A stretch of 64,000 nt of DNA from Clostridia bacterium (GCA_017409875.1 JAFQRW010000017.1:1-64000); one strand, 5' to 3'; shown: positions 39,355 to 50,122, counted from the stretch's first letter. A program made the numbers and translations. Notes: generated by a model from the sequence alone, not told the origin.

Positions 39355-40875
39355 TTATTTTATCAAGCTTTCGCCGGTCATTTCGGCGGGTTTTTCAATG
39401 CCCATAAGCTCGAGCATTGTAGGTGCGAGGTCGCAGAGGCGGCCTGCTTTTAAATCTTTATCGTCGCCAACTAAAATAAGGGGAACGAGGTTTGTTGTAT
39501 GAGCAGTAAATGTGCTGCCGTCTGTGTCAATCATTTTATCTGCATTACCGTGGTCAGCAGTGATTAATACTTTTCCACCTTTTTCAAGCATTTTGTCTAC
39601 CACTTTGCCAACACAGGTGTCAACAGCTTCTACGGCACTCACTGCCGCATCAAACACGCCTGTGTGACCAACCATGTCGCAGTTTGCAAAGTTTAAAATT
39701 ATAACGTCGTATTTTTCAGAGTCAATTCTTTTAATAACTTCATCACAAACTTCATAAGCGCTCATTTCAGGCTTTAAGTCATAGGTTGCAACTTTTGGTG
39801 ATGCAATCAGCGCTCTGTCTTCACCATCAGATACTGCTTCAACACCGCCGTTAAAGAAGAATGTAACGTGTGCATATTTTTCAGTTTCTGCAATTCTTAA
39901 TTGCTTTAAGCCTTTTTTGCTCAAAACTTCGCCTAATGTATTCTCTAAGGTTTGTGGTTTAAATGCAACCATAACATTTGGCATTGTAGCATCATACTGA
40001 GTCATACAAACATAAAGCGGTTTAATAAATTCTCTTTCAAAGCCTGTAAACTCATGGTCAACAAAAGTTCTTGTGATTTCTCTTGCTCTGTCGGGTCGGA
40101 AGTTAAACATTACAACGCTATCGTCTGCTTTGATTGTAGCAGTTGCCTCGCCTGCAGTTGTAATAACTGTTGGAACAACAAACTCGTCTGTGATATCTTG
40201 TTCATAAGATTTTTTAACAGCTTCGTAGGCATTGTTATCCATATTTCCGATGTCTTTTGCCATAGCGTTATATGCTTTTTCAACACGTTCCCAACGATTA
40301 TCTCTGTCCATAGCATAAAATCTTCCCATAACAGTTGCAATTTTACCTGTGCCGATTTTATCAAGCTCATCTTGTAAATCTTTAACAAAGTCAGCTCCCG
40401 ATGACGGGGGAACGTCACGTCCGTCTAAAAAGCAGTGAATGTAAACTTTTTCAAGTCCCATTTTCTTTGCCATTTCTACTAAAGCATAAAGATGCTTGTT
40501 GTGAGAATGAACACCGCCGTCTGACAAAAGACCCATCAAGTGAAGAGATGAGTTGTTGTCAAGACAGTTTTTTATTGCACTTTTAAGTGCTTCATTTTCA
40601 AAAAAGTCACCGTCAGAAATTGATTTTGTAATTCTTGTAAGCTCCTGATAAACAATTCTGCCTGCACCGATGTTTGTGTGACCAACTTCTGAGTTTCCCA
40701 TCTGACCTTCGGGAAGACCAACGTCCATACCGCTTGCAGAAAGTGTTGTGTTAGGACAAGTTTTAAAAAGTTTATCCATATTTGGTGTTTTTGCTTCATA
40801 GATTGCATTAACACCTTTATCGGTACACGGGTTTATGCCGTATCCGTCTAAAATCATAAGCATTAATGGTTTCAT
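39355..40875 (-). CDS. gpmI: 2,3-bisphosphoglycerate-independent phosphoglycerate mutase
   Basis: 506 residues from ATG 40875 (AAGGAG site; upstream TTG 40896 unsupported). Alkaline-phosphatase superfamily signature: MLMILDGYGI, the phospho-acceptor Ser in GQMGNSEVGHTNIGAG, the Mn ligands in ANCDMVGHTG and ADHGNAD. It interconverts 3- and 2-phosphoglycerate. It follows tpiA and pgk in a leftward glycolytic operon; spore-former GpmI is Mn- and pH-sensitive, which regulates 3-PGA storage in spores. Confidence 0.96.
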   Translation of the reverse strand: MKPLMLMILDGYGINPCTDKGVNAIYEAKTPNMDKLFKTCPNTTLSASGMDVGLPEGQMGNSEVGHTNIGAGRIVYQELTRITKSISDGDFFENEALKSAIKNCLDNNSSLHLMGLLSDGGVHSHNKHLYALVEMAKKMGLEKVYIHCFLDGRDVPPSSGADFVKDLQDELDKIGTGKIATVMGRFYAMDRDNRWERVEKAYNAMAKDIGNMDNNAYEAVKKSYEQDITDEFVVPTVITTAGEATATIKADDSVVMFNFRPDRAREITRTFVDHEFTGFEREFIKPLYVCMTQYDATMPNVMVAFKPQTLENTLGEVLSKKGLKQLRIAETEKYAHVTFFFNGGVEAVSDGEDRALIASPKVATYDLKPEMSAYEVCDEVIKRIDSEKYDVIILNFANCDMVGHTGVFDAAVSAVEAVDTCVGKVVDKMLEKGGKVLITADHGNADKMIDTDGSTFTAHTTNLVPLILVGDDKDLKAGRLCDLAPTMLELMGIEKPAEMTGESLIK

Positions 40876-40940
40876 AAGATTCTCCTTATTATCCAAAATT
40901 ATAGGGCGACTAAAAAATCGCCCTAATAATTAAGTTTTAA

Positions 40941-41687
40941 TTAAAAGTGTACGATTGTGCTAAAATCAGCAGCTTTTAAGCTTGCACCGCCAACCAAACC
41001 ACCGTCAATGTCAGACATTGCCATAAGACCTGATGCGTTTTTAGCATTAACACTTCCGCCGTACTGGATTGTAATTTCATCAGCAACATCCTGACCGTAG
41101 AGGGAAGCTAAAGTATCACGGATAGCTTTGCAAACTTCGTTTGCCTGTTCATCTGTTGCAGTTTTACCTGTGCCGATAGCCCAGATTGGTTCATAAGCAA
41201 CAATAATTTTCTTAGCATCATCTGCTGAAATTTCAGTAAAGCCGATTTTAATCTGCATTGCAACATGTTCAAATGTAATGCCGAGTTCTCTCTGCTCTAA
41301 GCTTTCACCGCAGCAAAGGATTGGTGTAAGACCATGCTGCAACGCTTTTTTAACCTTTTTATTAACTGTAAAATCAGTTTCAGCAAAGTATTCTCTTCTT
41401 TCTGAGTGACCGATTACAACGTGGCTAACACCTAATTCTTTAAGCATTGAAGGTGCGATTTCGCCAGTATAAGCACCGCTTTCTTCAAAATGCATATTCT
41501 GTGCGCCAACTTTGATATTTGTTCCTTTTGTTTCTTCCAAAACTGCACAAAGTGAAGTAAAAGGAGGGATAACAACAACATCGCATTTAGCGTCAGCAAC
41601 TAAAGGTTTTAACTCCTGAATTAAAGCTTTAGCTTCTGATGGAGTTTTGTTCATTTTCCAGTTTCCTGCAATAACATACTTTCTCAT
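40941..41687 (-). CDS. tpiA: Triosephosphate isomerase
   Basis: 248 residues of the TIM barrel: NWKMN at the start with the catalytic Lys, active-site His in IGHSERR, catalytic Glu in [12 protein letters not shown], and the phosphate loop GGSVN / GGLVGGASL. Interconverts DHAP and GAP. Middle gene of the pgk-tpiA-gpmI operon; GGAGAT precedes ATG 41687. Confidence 0.97.
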   Translation of the reverse strand: MRKYVIAGNWKMNKTPSEAKALIQELKPLVADAKCDVVVIPPFTSLCAVLEETKGTNIKVGAQNMHFEESGAYTGEIAPSMLKELGVSHVVIGHSERREYFAETDFTVNKKVKKALQHGLTPILCCGESLEQRELGITFEHVAMQIKIGFTEISADDAKKIIVAYEPIWAIGTGKTATDEQANEVCKAIRDTLASLYGQDVADEITIQYGGSVNAKNASGLMAMSDIDGGLVGGASLKAADFSTIVHF

Positions 41688-41768
41688 TTTTAAATCTCCT
41701 TGATATGTAAAATGTGCACAAAATCAGCTAAAACATAGGTTTTAACTGATTTTGCATTATATAAATTC

Positions 41769-42965
41769 TTATTTATCGTTTAGAGCAACAATTCCCGGGA
41801 GGTCTTTTCCTTCTAAGAATTCAAGTGAAGCACCGCCGCCTGTTGAAATATGGCTCATCTTATCGCCAAGACCTGCCTGATTAACAGCTGCAACACTGTC
41901 GCCACCGCCGATAACAGTTGTAGCATCAATTTCAGATAAAACCTTAGCTATTGCGTTTGTGCCTTTTGCGAAGTTTGGCATTTCAAACACGCCCATAGGT
42001 CCGTTCCATACAACTGTTTTTGCATTTTTAACAGCGCTTGAGTACAGCTCGATTGTTTTTTCACCAATGTCAAGACCCTGCCAGCCTGCTTCAATTCCAC
42101 CTCTTGCAACAGTTTTGTGCCCAGCATCGTTAGCAAATTCTTTTGCAACAACTGTGTCAACAGGGAGTAAAAGTTCAACGCCCTTTTCTTTAGCTTTTGC
42201 AACCATTTCGTTTGCGTAGTCAAGATAATCTTCTTCTAAGAGTGAATCGCCAACTTCTTCGCCCTGAGCTTTCATAAATGTGTAAGCCATACCGCCACCG
42301 ATAATGAGTGTATCAACTTTTTCCAAAAGATTATTGATAACAGAAATCTTACTTGAAACTTTTGAACCGCCTAAGATAGCAACCAAAGGTCTTACAGGAT
42401 TGTTAACAGCGTTGCCTAAAAATTCGATTTCTTTTTCAATTAAGAAACCGCAAACTGCTTCGCCGTCAATATATTCAGTAACACCAACTGTTGAGCAGTG
42501 TGCTCTGTGAGCAGTACCAAAAGCGTCATTAACAAAGATGTCAGCAAGTGAAGCTAAATCTTTGCTGAATGTTTCAATGTTTTTGGTTTCTTCAGCACGA
42601 TAACGTGTGTTTTCGAGGAGAACAACATCTCCGTCTTTCATTTTTTCAACTGCTTTTTTAGCATTTTCACCAACTACATTTGCGTCAGCAGCAAAAATAA
42701 CTTCTTTTCCGAGCTTTTCAGAAAGTGATTTTGCTACAGGAGCAAGTGAAAGCTTCGGGGCTGCTTCGCCCTTTGGCTTACCAAGGTGTGAGCATAAGAT
42801 AACTTTAGCGCCTGCGTCTACAAGATATTTGATTGTAGGGAGCGCACCGTTAATTCTTGTTTCGTCTGTAATGTTCTGGTTTTCGTCCAACGGCACGTTA
42901 AAGTCGCAACGAACCAGAACTCTTTTTCCTTTTGCATTAATGTCTCTGATTGTTTTTTTGTTCAT
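41769..42965 (-). CDS. pgk: Phosphoglycerate kinase
   Basis: 398 residues from ATG 42965 (GGAGATAAATGTT site). Signature [23 protein letters not shown], and the nucleotide-binding loop [13 protein letters not shown] near the end. Transfers phosphate from 1,3-bisphosphoglycerate to ADP. A gap gene, usual before pgk in Firmicutes, is not adjacent; degV is upstream instead. Confidence 0.97.
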   Translation of the reverse strand: MNKKTIRDINAKGKRVLVRCDFNVPLDENQNITDETRINGALPTIKYLVDAGAKVILCSHLGKPKGEAAPKLSLAPVAKSLSEKLGKEVIFAADANVVGENAKKAVEKMKDGDVVLLENTRYRAEETKNIETFSKDLASLADIFVNDAFGTAHRAHCSTVGVTEYIDGEAVCGFLIEKEIEFLGNAVNNPVRPLVAILGGSKVSSKISVINNLLEKVDTLIIGGGMAYTFMKAQGEEVGDSLLEEDYLDYANEMVAKAKEKGVELLLPVDTVVAKEFANDAGHKTVARGGIEAGWQGLDIGEKTIELYSSAVKNAKTVVWNGPMGVFEMPNFAKGTNAIAKVLSEIDATTVIGGGDSVAAVNQAGLGDKMSHISTGGGASLEFLEGKDLPGIVALNDK

Positions 42966-43006
42966 AACATTTATCTCCATTTCCGCTCAAAATGAGCAAA
43001 TTAATC

Positions 43007-43864
43007 TTAATCGTCTAATGCGATAATTCCTAATACACCGGGACCTGCATGAGCACCAATAATTACACCAACCTGATTTATTAACGTGGTATCCAAACCA
43101 ACTGTTTCTTTGATAAGATTTTTAAGTTTTTCGGCTTTTTCAGGCACATCGCTTTGCAAAATGAATATTTTTGGGTTTTTCATTTCAGCAACATTCGGTG
43201 CTAAAAGCTCCATGAATTTAGGAAACACTTTCTTTTCGCCTTTAACTTTTCCGATAGCGTGAACCAGACCATCTGTAACAGTCAGTATTGGTCTTATGTC
43301 AAGCATACCGCCAATAACTGCAGTTGCGGTTTTAATTCTGCCGCCTTTTCTTAAAAAGTCTAAAGTTTCAACGGCAAAAAGTGTATAAGCACTTTTAATC
43401 ATTTTTTCGCATTTTTTTATTATTTCTTCAGCGCCCATACCCTCTTTAGCCATCTGTGCAGCACGTATTGCGGGATAACCATACGCAATAGATAAAACCT
43501 GAGTGTCAACAAGATGAATTTTAATGCCGCATTTTGCTTCAACATTAGCTTTTGCGTTGAATGCGTTCTGGAAAGTTCCGCTTGTGTTAGAGCCGATTAA
43601 AAACGCAATAATTTCGTCGTAGTCTTTTGCATATTCTTCAAATACTTCGGCAAATTTTCCGGGCGTAATCTGAGTGGTTTTAGGAACATCCCCGTCTTGT
43701 CTTAATCTTTTATAAAACTCGTCGGTTGTAATGTCGTATTTGTCAGTTAAAACAGTCTTGCCGTCAAAAGTAAGACAAATCGGAATAAAGCCGATATTGT
43801 ACTCTTTTGCCTGCTCTAAAGAAATATCAGAGCCGCTGTCAACCAACACTTTGATTTTACTCAT
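43007..43864 (-). CDS. DegV-family fatty-acid-binding protein
   Basis: 285 residues from ATG 43864 (GAGGTG site). DegV features: VDSGSDISLEQAKEYNI, the TTQITPGKF loop, IGSNTSGTFQNA, and VETLDFLRKGGRI. DegV proteins bind long-chain fatty acids; those paired with FakA act as FakB in fatty-acid phosphorylation. No fakA is in view, so its partner is unknown. Confidence 0.9.
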   Translation of the reverse strand: MSKIKVLVDSGSDISLEQAKEYNIGFIPICLTFDGKTVLTDKYDITTDEFYKRLRQDGDVPKTTQITPGKFAEVFEEYAKDYDEIIAFLIGSNTSGTFQNAFNAKANVEAKCGIKIHLVDTQVLSIAYGYPAIRAAQMAKEGMGAEEIIKKCEKMIKSAYTLFAVETLDFLRKGGRIKTATAVIGGMLDIRPILTVTDGLVHAIGKVKGEKKVFPKFMELLAPNVAEMKNPKIFILQSDVPEKAEKLKNLIKETVGLDTTLINQVGVIIGAHAGPGVLGIIALDD

Positions 43865-43944
43865 TAAAGCACCTCGTTTCGTCAATATTACATTATATAC
43901 CAAAAATGGCAGAATTTCAAGTAGTGTTAATTAATAAAGTAATG

Positions 43945-44778
43945 TTATTTTATGTTGTCGTGTCCACCTGGGCTTTGAGAAATAAGGTCTTGGATTTGCT
44001 TGTATATGTTAAGCTGAGCAACAAGGCCAAAAACAGAAGCACCAGTCAGTACAAATAAAATTATTCCAAGAAGTGGAATTAAATATACCAAAACTATGCA
44101 AAGTGCGATAACCAGTGAGGTTGCAACAAAATGCTTCAGAGTGGTTTTGGCATCGCCAAGCACAAAAAAGAGAGCGTTTTTGTAAATTTGTTTTTTGGTA
44201 AGGTTAAAAGTAACAAGCATTGTCCATTTGTAGGGTGTCATTAACGAATATACTATCATTATTAATACAAGTAGCACTAACGGAACAATTAAAACCAAGT
44301 TGCTTAAAGACATTATAAGATAAAATCTTAAAAGCAGAGTTGATATTACAACAATAACAAGGTCTATTATAAACATTATCCATGAGTTTTTAGAATTTTC
44401 ACGGAATTTGTCAATAAAATCCGAAAATACAAATGCATGCTTTTCAAATGAAAAGTTTCTTAAAACGTAATGAAATCCCGAAGAAAAAGGGCTCAAACCA
44501 AATGCTGTGCAAACAGCGATAGAAATAACAAGTGATAAAAACGATAAAGCAATTAAAGTGTCGTTCCCAGCTTGTGCAAAATCATTTAGAACAATCATTA
44601 TTATGTACCACATAATTGCTATGGCAGGAACTAAGCTTGTAATATAAAATAAATTAAGCTGAATATAAGCGCCTATTTTCCTGAAATAAAGCTCAAAAAA
44701 GAGTTTAAATCCTTTGGTGCGTGGTGCATTTTTGTTAATCCCCGGACCAGGCTTTTCAAAGTTTGAAAATAATCCCAA
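43945..44778 (-). CDS. DUF624 (YesL-like) membrane protein
   Basis: 277 residues, TTG start 44778 behind AAAGGTGA. Five to six transmembrane helices with the DUF624 pattern (NLFYITSLVPAIAIMW, then loops GFHYVLRNFSFEKHAFVFSDF). YesL-type proteins often accompany carbohydrate transporters; function unproven. It sits between degV and the divergent MATE gene. Confidence 0.8.
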   Translation of the reverse strand: MGLFSNFEKPGPGINKNAPRTKGFKLFFELYFRKIGAYIQLNLFYITSLVPAIAIMWYIIMIVLNDFAQAGNDTLIALSFLSLVISIAVCTAFGLSPFSSGFHYVLRNFSFEKHAFVFSDFIDKFRENSKNSWIMFIIDLVIVVISTLLLRFYLIMSLSNLVLIVPLVLLVLIMIVYSLMTPYKWTMLVTFNLTKKQIYKNALFFVLGDAKTTLKHFVATSLVIALCIVLVYLIPLLGIILFVLTGASVFGLVAQLNIYKQIQDLISQSPGGHDNIK

Positions 44779-44959
44779 AACAAATCACCTTTCTTTTTAC
44801 AAGTTAAACTTTATTATACACTAATATAAAAAAATTTTCAATATTTTTTATGACATTTACAAATTACGACAAATCTCTTGAAAAAATAATTAAATGTGAT
44901 ATACTAATATAATAGTGAAATATTTTGGCAACAAGTTTATTACAGAATGGAGACTATTT

Positions 44960-46309
44960 ATGGCAAAATTTGAAAATGATTTGTCAAGAGGAAATGTAGT
45001 TAAACAACTGATATTGTTTTCACTTCCGTTTTTATTGTCAAATCTGATACAGACACTATACAGTGTAGTTGATATGATTGTTGTAGGCCAATTTGCCGGA
45101 ACAGCAAGTATGTCGGGTGTTAATATCGGCTCACAGGTAACAATGCTTATTACAAATATGGTGCTTGGACTTTCGGTAGGCGCTACTGTTTTGATAGGTC
45201 AATACCTAGGGGCAGGGGACAGAAAAGCCCTGAAGGAAACAATAGGTACACTTCTTTCTACATTGATAGTTTTAGCAGCTATAATTACAGTTGTGATGAT
45301 TGTGGTTCAGGAACCGCTTTTAAGGCTTATAAAAACGCCTGCCGAGTCATTTTCTGAGGCAAAAGCATACTTCTTCATAACAATGACAGGAACAATATTC
45401 ATTTTTGGATATAACGCACTCTCTGCCATAATGAGAGGAATGGGTGACAGTAAAAATCCGCTTATATTTGTTGCTATAGCGTGTGCAATAAATATATTTT
45501 TAGATGTCTGGTTTGTATGCGGATTAAAAATGGGTGCCAGCGGCGCTGCGCTTGCAACTGTAATTTCTCAGGCTGTGAGTATGGTGCTTTGCATTATTTA
45601 TCTGTCTAAAAATAACTTTATATTCGATTTTAAATTAAGCTCGTTTGCTTTTCACAAGGAAAGACTTAAACTTTTGCTTAAAATCGGAGTTCCGACATCG
45701 GTGCAGAATATTGCAACAAGCGTATCGTTTTTGTTTTTAACAACATTGGTAAACTCGCTTGGCGTTGTGGCATCTGCTGCTGTGGGTGCAGTAGGAAAGC
45801 TTAACGGTTTTGCAATTCTTCCTGCAGTTGCAATGAGCTCAAGTGTGTCGGCAATGGCGGCACAAAATATAGGAGCCGGTAAAATTGACAGAGCTAAGAA
45901 AACAATGTTTACGGGCATGGCAATCGGTATGACAATAAGCGTTATTGTTTTTGCAATATTTAATTTGTTCCCCGAAGCACTTCTTAAAATCTTCGGCGAC
46001 GATGCAGAAATGATAAAAAAAGGCGCAGTTTACATTCATGCTTTTAGCTTTGATTATTTAATAGTGCCTATGGTATTTTGCTTTAACGGATTGTTTATCG
46101 GGGCAGGGCATACAACGTTTTCTTTGTTTAACAGCTGCGTATCTTCAATATTCGGAAGAATTCCTGCAGCATACATATTGGGAATGGTGCTTGATTTAGG
46201 CCTTTTTGGTTTTGGACTTGGTGCACCTATCGCTTCGCTTATATCATTTGTTTTAGGTTTTGTTTTCTATGTAAGCGGAAAATGGAAAAAGATGACTATT
46301 ATTAAATAA
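44960..46309 (+). CDS. MATE-family efflux transporter
   Basis: 449 residues from ATG 44960 (GGAG site). Twelve predicted transmembrane helices; MATE features include LPFLLSNLIQTLYSVVDMIVVGQF near the start, GLSVGATVLIGQYLGA and NALSAIMRGMGDS. Exports drugs or metabolites using Na+ or H+ gradients; substrate unknown. Overlaps the mscL leader by one base. Confidence 0.92.
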   Translation: MAKFENDLSRGNVVKQLILFSLPFLLSNLIQTLYSVVDMIVVGQFAGTASMSGVNIGSQVTMLITNMVLGLSVGATVLIGQYLGAGDRKALKETIGTLLSTLIVLAAIITVVMIVVQEPLLRLIKTPAESFSEAKAYFFITMTGTIFIFGYNALSAIMRGMGDSKNPLIFVAIACAINIFLDVWFVCGLKMGASGAALATVISQAVSMVLCIIYLSKNNFIFDFKLSSFAFHKERLKLLLKIGVPTSVQNIATSVSFLFLTTLVNSLGVVASAAVGAVGKLNGFAILPAVAMSSSVSAMAAQNIGAGKIDRAKKTMFTGMAIGMTISVIVFAIFNLFPEALLKIFGDDAEMIKKGAVYIHAFSFDYLIVPMVFCFNGLFIGAGHTTFSLFNSCVSSIFGRIPAAYILGMVLDLGLFGFGLGAPIASLISFVLGFVFYVSGKWKKMTIIK

Positions 46310-46323
46310 TGGAGGTAAAATAT

Positions 46324-46722
46324 ATGAAGAAGTTTATTAAAGAATTTAAGGAGTTTGCTTTAAAGGGTAATGTAATTGACATGGCAGTCGGCGTTATTAT
46401 CGGTTCTGCTTTCAGCAAAATCGTATCATCGTTGGTTGCTGACGTGTTTACACCTTTAATCGGCATTATCATCGGAGGAAAACAGTTTGAGGGTTTATCA
46501 TGGCAGGTTGGCGAAGCTTCAATAGGCTACGGCATGTTTATTCAGAATGTAGTAGACTTTTTTATTATGGCACTTTGTGTGTTTGTGTTTGTTAAGTTTA
46601 TCAGTATTCTTAAAAAGAAATATGAAAAACCTGTACCTGTTGTGGTAGAAGAACCTAAAAAGTCTGATGAAACAGTGCTTTTAGAGCAAATTTTAGAAGA
46701 ACTTAAAAAGAAAGGTGAATAA
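46324..46722 (+). CDS. mscL: Large-conductance mechanosensitive channel
   Basis: 132 residues from ATG 46324 (TGGAGG site). First helix FKEFALKGNVIDMAVGVIIGSAFSKIVSSLV, periplasmic loop, second helix VVDFFIMALCVFVFVKFI, and the C-terminal helix bundle. It opens under membrane tension to release solutes at hypo-osmotic shock. Confidence 0.96.
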   Translation: MKKFIKEFKEFALKGNVIDMAVGVIIGSAFSKIVSSLVADVFTPLIGIIIGGKQFEGLSWQVGEASIGYGMFIQNVVDFFIMALCVFVFVKFISILKKKYEKPVPVVVEEPKKSDETVLLEQILEELKKKGE

Positions 46723-46725
46723 TTT

Positions 46726-47163
46726 ATGCAGATAGAAATATTACAAAAAGACATGATTGCAGCAATGAAAGCAAAAGATAAGGTTACAAAAGATGCAGTT
46801 TCATCTTTGATTGCGGCAATAAAAAAGGTTGCTATTGACGAAGGTACAAGAGAAAATATTCCTGAAGAACTGGTTGACAGAGTAATATTAAAAGAGGTTA
46901 AATCAGTTAAAGAACAGATTGATACCTGCCCGGATGAAAGAGAAGACTTAAAACAACAGTATAAAACAACACTTTCGATTATTGAAAAATATGCTCCTCA
47001 AATGATGAGTGAGGCTGAAATCACAGCTTTTATAACAGAAAAATTTGCTGACCTTATTGCAGCAAAAAATAAAGGTATGGTTATGAAAAATGTGATGCCG
47101 GAGCTTAAAGGAAAAGCTGACGGAAAGCTTATTAATCAGGTTGTTGCAAAACTTTGTGACTAA
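46726..47163 (+). CDS. YqeY/GatB-domain protein
   Basis: 145 residues with the YqeY pattern (LQKDMIAAMKAKDK, LLEEVKS-like LKEVKSVKEQID, PQMMSEAEI, GMVMKNVMPELKGKADGKLINQVV). YqeY resembles the tRNA-binding tail of GatB; function as a standalone protein is uncertain. A terminator follows the stop. Confidence 0.92.
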   Translation: MQIEILQKDMIAAMKAKDKVTKDAVSSLIAAIKKVAIDEGTRENIPEELVDRVILKEVKSVKEQIDTCPDEREDLKQQYKTTLSIIEKYAPQMMSEAEITAFITEKFADLIAAKNKGMVMKNVMPELKGKADGKLINQVVAKLCD

Positions 47164-47168
47164 AATAA

Positions 47169-47195
47169 AACCCGTTGCCGAAAGGCAACGGGTTT
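47169..47195. terminator. Bidirectional terminator
   Basis: Hairpin AACCCGTTGCC-GAAA-GGCAACGGGTT between yqeY-like gene (+) and Cys-rich gene (-). Confidence 0.85.
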
Positions 47196-47198
47196 ATC

Positions 47199-47489
47199 TT
47201 ACTGCCAGTATATTTCGTCAATTTCGTTAAATGCGTTGTCTTTGTCTTCAGAACAACCTGAGTTACAGGTGTTAAAGCTGAAATTATCCTGCACTACAGT
47301 TTGAGTGTTGCATCCGCAGCCACAGCCTGCATTTGACAAATCATTTACCTTAACTCTTCTGCTGCACTCGGAATAACGCGGTGCGTTATACCATTGGTGC
47401 GGATAGCAAATGCAGCAGTATTCCTGCTTTTCATCGCAGGGGCTTGTTGGTCTGCAGTTACAATTGTTGTTTTTGTTTTTGCATGACAT
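47199..47489 (-). CDS. Small Cys-rich protein, coat-like
   Basis: 96 residues from ATG 47489 (AAGGAGA site). About 15 Cys occur in several pairs (NCNCRP, YCCICYPHQW, GCGCGCNTQ, CNSGCS), with many Asn and Asp. No signal peptide. Composition resembles spore-coat or coat-crosslinking proteins of Clostridia. No family recognised; the sporulation role is inference. Confidence 0.55.
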   Translation of the reverse strand: MSCKNKNNNCNCRPTSPCDEKQEYCCICYPHQWYNAPRYSECSRRVKVNDLSNAGCGCGCNTQTVVQDNFSFNTCNSGCSEDKDNAFNEIDEIYWQ

Positions 47490-47562
47490 ATATATTGTCT
47501 CCTTATTTATAATGATTATAGAGGTTTGCAATACATATTATGCAAGAATAAATATAAAGTTA

Positions 47563-47590
47563 CAGCCTCCCATTTAAGGGAGGCTGCTTT
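47563..47590 (-). terminator. Terminator of the secreted-protein gene
   Basis: Hairpin GCAGCCTCCCTTAAATGGGA followed by GGCTG on the minus strand. Confidence 0.75.
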
Positions 47591-47593
47591 TGT

Positions 47594-49009
47594 TTAGTTG
47601 CCTAAGAAATAATCTTGTAAGAAATTTGCAGCTTCGTTGCCGATTGCAAGAGGTATCAGATTTTCGAGTTCACCGTAGTATTTCGTTTTTAAATTTTCAT
47701 CCATTTGCTTTAGTATATTTATCTGCTGCTTTGCGGCACTTATCTCATTTTTAAATTTTATTTTAACAAATTCAGGAGTAATAACATATCCACTATTGGT
47801 TGCATCTAAAGCACCTTGAAGTCCTTGTGCTACATATTCCATTGCAAGGGCAGCAGCGTCACAAGCAGCATCGTTGTTATCGTCAGATTGACCGCTGATA
47901 GCAATATTAAATGAATAGTTTTTAATTCCTGGAACATTTGAACCATTGCCGTTTAATGTGATGTTAATATAGTTGATTGGCTCTGTGTTAAATGTTCCTG
48001 TATCTGCGTCAGTAAACATATACGTCAAAAGAACAATCTGACTGCCGCCTGAAGTGGTATATGTTTTTGTATGGTAATAGTTGCCGTTTTTAAGTTCGGA
48101 AGGAGATTTAACTGCGTAATCGCTTTCGCTTGCTCCATATTTTGCAGGAAGATACAATATTTTTGTGTCATTATTAAGTGTAATCTTATCATTGAAAGAA
48201 CGGGTAGAAAGTGTGTAAAAAGCAGCGGTCAATTTATCACCAGATGAAATTTTATTAAATAAAGTATCATCAGCAAGAGCTATTGAACTTATTTTTCCGT
48301 CGCTTGTTGATAAAAATCTTATAACCCTTTTGGTGTAATTGTCAAGGAAGTCAGGATATTTATATACTTGAGAAGTGCTTCCGCTTGTGTCTTTATAGCA
48401 TGTTCTTTCGTTTTTAAATATTTTCCAAAGAGAAGATAAAGTTCCTGTTCTTGTGTAATAAGTAAATTTTAAAGAATCAATATGACTTGTAGCAGATGTT
48501 TTTCCTGAAACAACCGTATTGCCATGCGATAATACAACGTTGTCATTTAGAGTATATGTAGTATAGCTTCCGTCTGTTGAAAAAATCTGCACACCGCCAG
48601 AACTGTTAAGCTCGGTAATCATACCAAACTTTTCTGAATAAAGAGCAGTGGAAACTTGCTCAAATTTGCAAAGGGGAGCAAAACTTCCGTCAGTTTTCCA
48701 CATCATCAGTTTAATTGAAGTGGGAGTATCCGCCATATCAACTTTAAATGTTTCAACTGTGCGAACACCCTCGGTAAGTGGAATACTGTCGCCGTACATA
48801 AGACCGCATAAAACTCCTGTTGAGTCGTAAGCGGCGATAACAGGCATGCACTCAGATGTTACACTTGGGGTTATAACGCATTCAAATGTATATCCGTCAG
48901 CAGTTGAAGTTAAACTGGTATTTGTCATAGAATTTTCAAGAGCTGAAACTGAAAAAGTTCCTATCAGTATTAAAAGAAAAACTGATAATATTATAAATGC
49001 CTTTTTCAA
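47594..49009 (-). CDS. Secreted protein of unknown function
   Basis: 471 residues from TTG 49009 (AAAGGATGA site). A clear signal peptide (KKAFIILSVFLLILIGTFSVSA) precedes an Ig-like first domain (TFECVITPSV ... STGVLCGLMYG), as found in clostridial surface proteins with Fn3-like or SLH-associated modules. The rest is beta-rich, with Ser/Thr-rich stretches and a helical end (AKQQINILKQMDENLK). No catalytic motif seen. Probably extracellular or envelope-associated. Confidence 0.7.
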   Translation of the reverse strand: MKKAFIILSVFLLILIGTFSVSALENSMTNTSLTSTADGYTFECVITPSVTSECMPVIAAYDSTGVLCGLMYGDSIPLTEGVRTVETFKVDMADTPTSIKLMMWKTDGSFAPLCKFEQVSTALYSEKFGMITELNSSGGVQIFSTDGSYTTYTLNDNVVLSHGNTVVSGKTSATSHIDSLKFTYYTRTGTLSSLWKIFKNERTCYKDTSGSTSQVYKYPDFLDNYTKRVIRFLSTSDGKISSIALADDTLFNKISSGDKLTAAFYTLSTRSFNDKITLNNDTKILYLPAKYGASESDYAVKSPSELKNGNYYHTKTYTTSGGSQIVLLTYMFTDADTGTFNTEPINYINITLNGNGSNVPGIKNYSFNIAISGQSDDNNDAACDAAALAMEYVAQGLQGALDATNSGYVITPEFVKIKFKNEISAAKQQINILKQMDENLKTKYYGELENLIPLAIGNEAANFLQDYFLGN

Positions 49010-49108
49010 AACATAATCATCCTTTCTCAAGATTATATTAACATAAAAGCACACAAATTTCAATATATTTATTAATTTTTTATATGCCATAAAACCTGTT
49101 TTTGTTTA

Positions 49109-49137
49109 TTGACTATGAATTTGTTTTATGGTATAAT
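49109..49137 (+). promoter_or_regulatory. metA promoter
   Basis: TTGACT (49109-49114), 17-bp spacer, TATAAT (49132-49137). The 36-nt leader to metA is too short for a SAM riboswitch. Confidence 0.75.
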
Positions 49138-49173
49138 ATTTTGGAATACGTATATTGTGCGGAGGTGCCTCAC

Positions 49174-50106
49174 ATGCCTATAAAAATTCCGGATAAATTA
49201 CCGGCAGCTAAAACTTTAAAAGACGAGAGAATTTTTGTGATGACAGAAAAAAGAGCTGCATCGCAGGACATTCGTCCGCTCAAAATTGCAATTTTAAATA
49301 TAATGCCTACAAAAATAACAACTGAAACACAGCTTTTAAGGCTTTTGGGAAATTCACCTATTCAGGTTGATGTAGACTTGCTAAAAACCCAGACATACGA
49401 ACCTAAAAACACCTCAAATGAGCATCTTTCAGCGTTTTACAAGGTTTTTGATGATATAAAAGATAAAAAGTATGACGGACTTATTATAACAGGCGCACCG
49501 GTTGAAATTATGAATTTCGAAGATGTTGAGTATTGGGATGAGCTTTGTGAAATTATGGAGTGGAGCAAAACGCATGTTACTTCAACGCTTCATATATGTT
49601 GGGGCGCTCAGGCAGGTCTTTATTATCATTTTGGTATTGATAAAGAATTGCTGCCTAAGAAAATTTCAGGAGTATACAACCATAAAATCAAGAAAAGAAA
49701 TGTCAAATTGTTAAGAGGGTTTGATGATGAGTTTTATGCTCCTCACTCAAGATATACAAAGTCGGTATCTGAGCAGATTAAAGCCAATGAAAAGTTAGAT
49801 GTTCTGGCTGAGTCAAAAGAGGCAGGCGAACTTTTAATTTCTTCAAAGGACAGAAAAATGTTGTTCATAACAGGACACATGGAATATGACGCAGAAACCT
49901 TGGCATCAGAGTATTTCAGGGATGTAAATAAAGGAATTAACCCCGATGTGCCTGAGAATTATTTCCCGGGAAATGATCCTAAAAAAGCACCGATTGTTAA
50001 ATGGCGTTCTGCTGCAACACTGCTTTTTTCAAACTGGATAAACTACTACTTGTATCAGGAAACACCTTATGATATTTCAAAGGTAGGAGACAAGTTAAAG
50101 AAATAG
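49174..50106 (+). CDS. metA: Homoserine O-acetyltransferase (MetA family)
   Basis: 310 residues from ATG 49174 (CGGAGGTG site). MetA fold with catalytic Cys in HICWGAQA, His in ITGHMEYD and Glu two residues later region. The discriminating position reads [10 protein letters not shown]: Glu after PV marks acetyl-CoA users (as in Bacillus cereus), where succinyl-CoA users have Gly. So it should make O-acetylhomoserine for methionine synthesis. Followed by mutS after 16 nt, likely co-transcribed. Confidence 0.92.
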   Translation: MPIKIPDKLPAAKTLKDERIFVMTEKRAASQDIRPLKIAILNIMPTKITTETQLLRLLGNSPIQVDVDLLKTQTYEPKNTSNEHLSAFYKVFDDIKDKKYDGLIITGAPVEIMNFEDVEYWDELCEIMEWSKTHVTSTLHICWGAQAGLYYHFGIDKELLPKKISGVYNHKIKKRNVKLLRGFDDEFYAPHSRYTKSVSEQIKANEKLDVLAESKEAGELLISSKDRKMLFITGHMEYDAETLASEYFRDVNKGINPDVPENYFPGNDPKKAPIVKWRSAATLLFSNWINYYLYQETPYDISKVGDKLKK

Positions 50107-50122
50107 AAACGGAGATGTATTT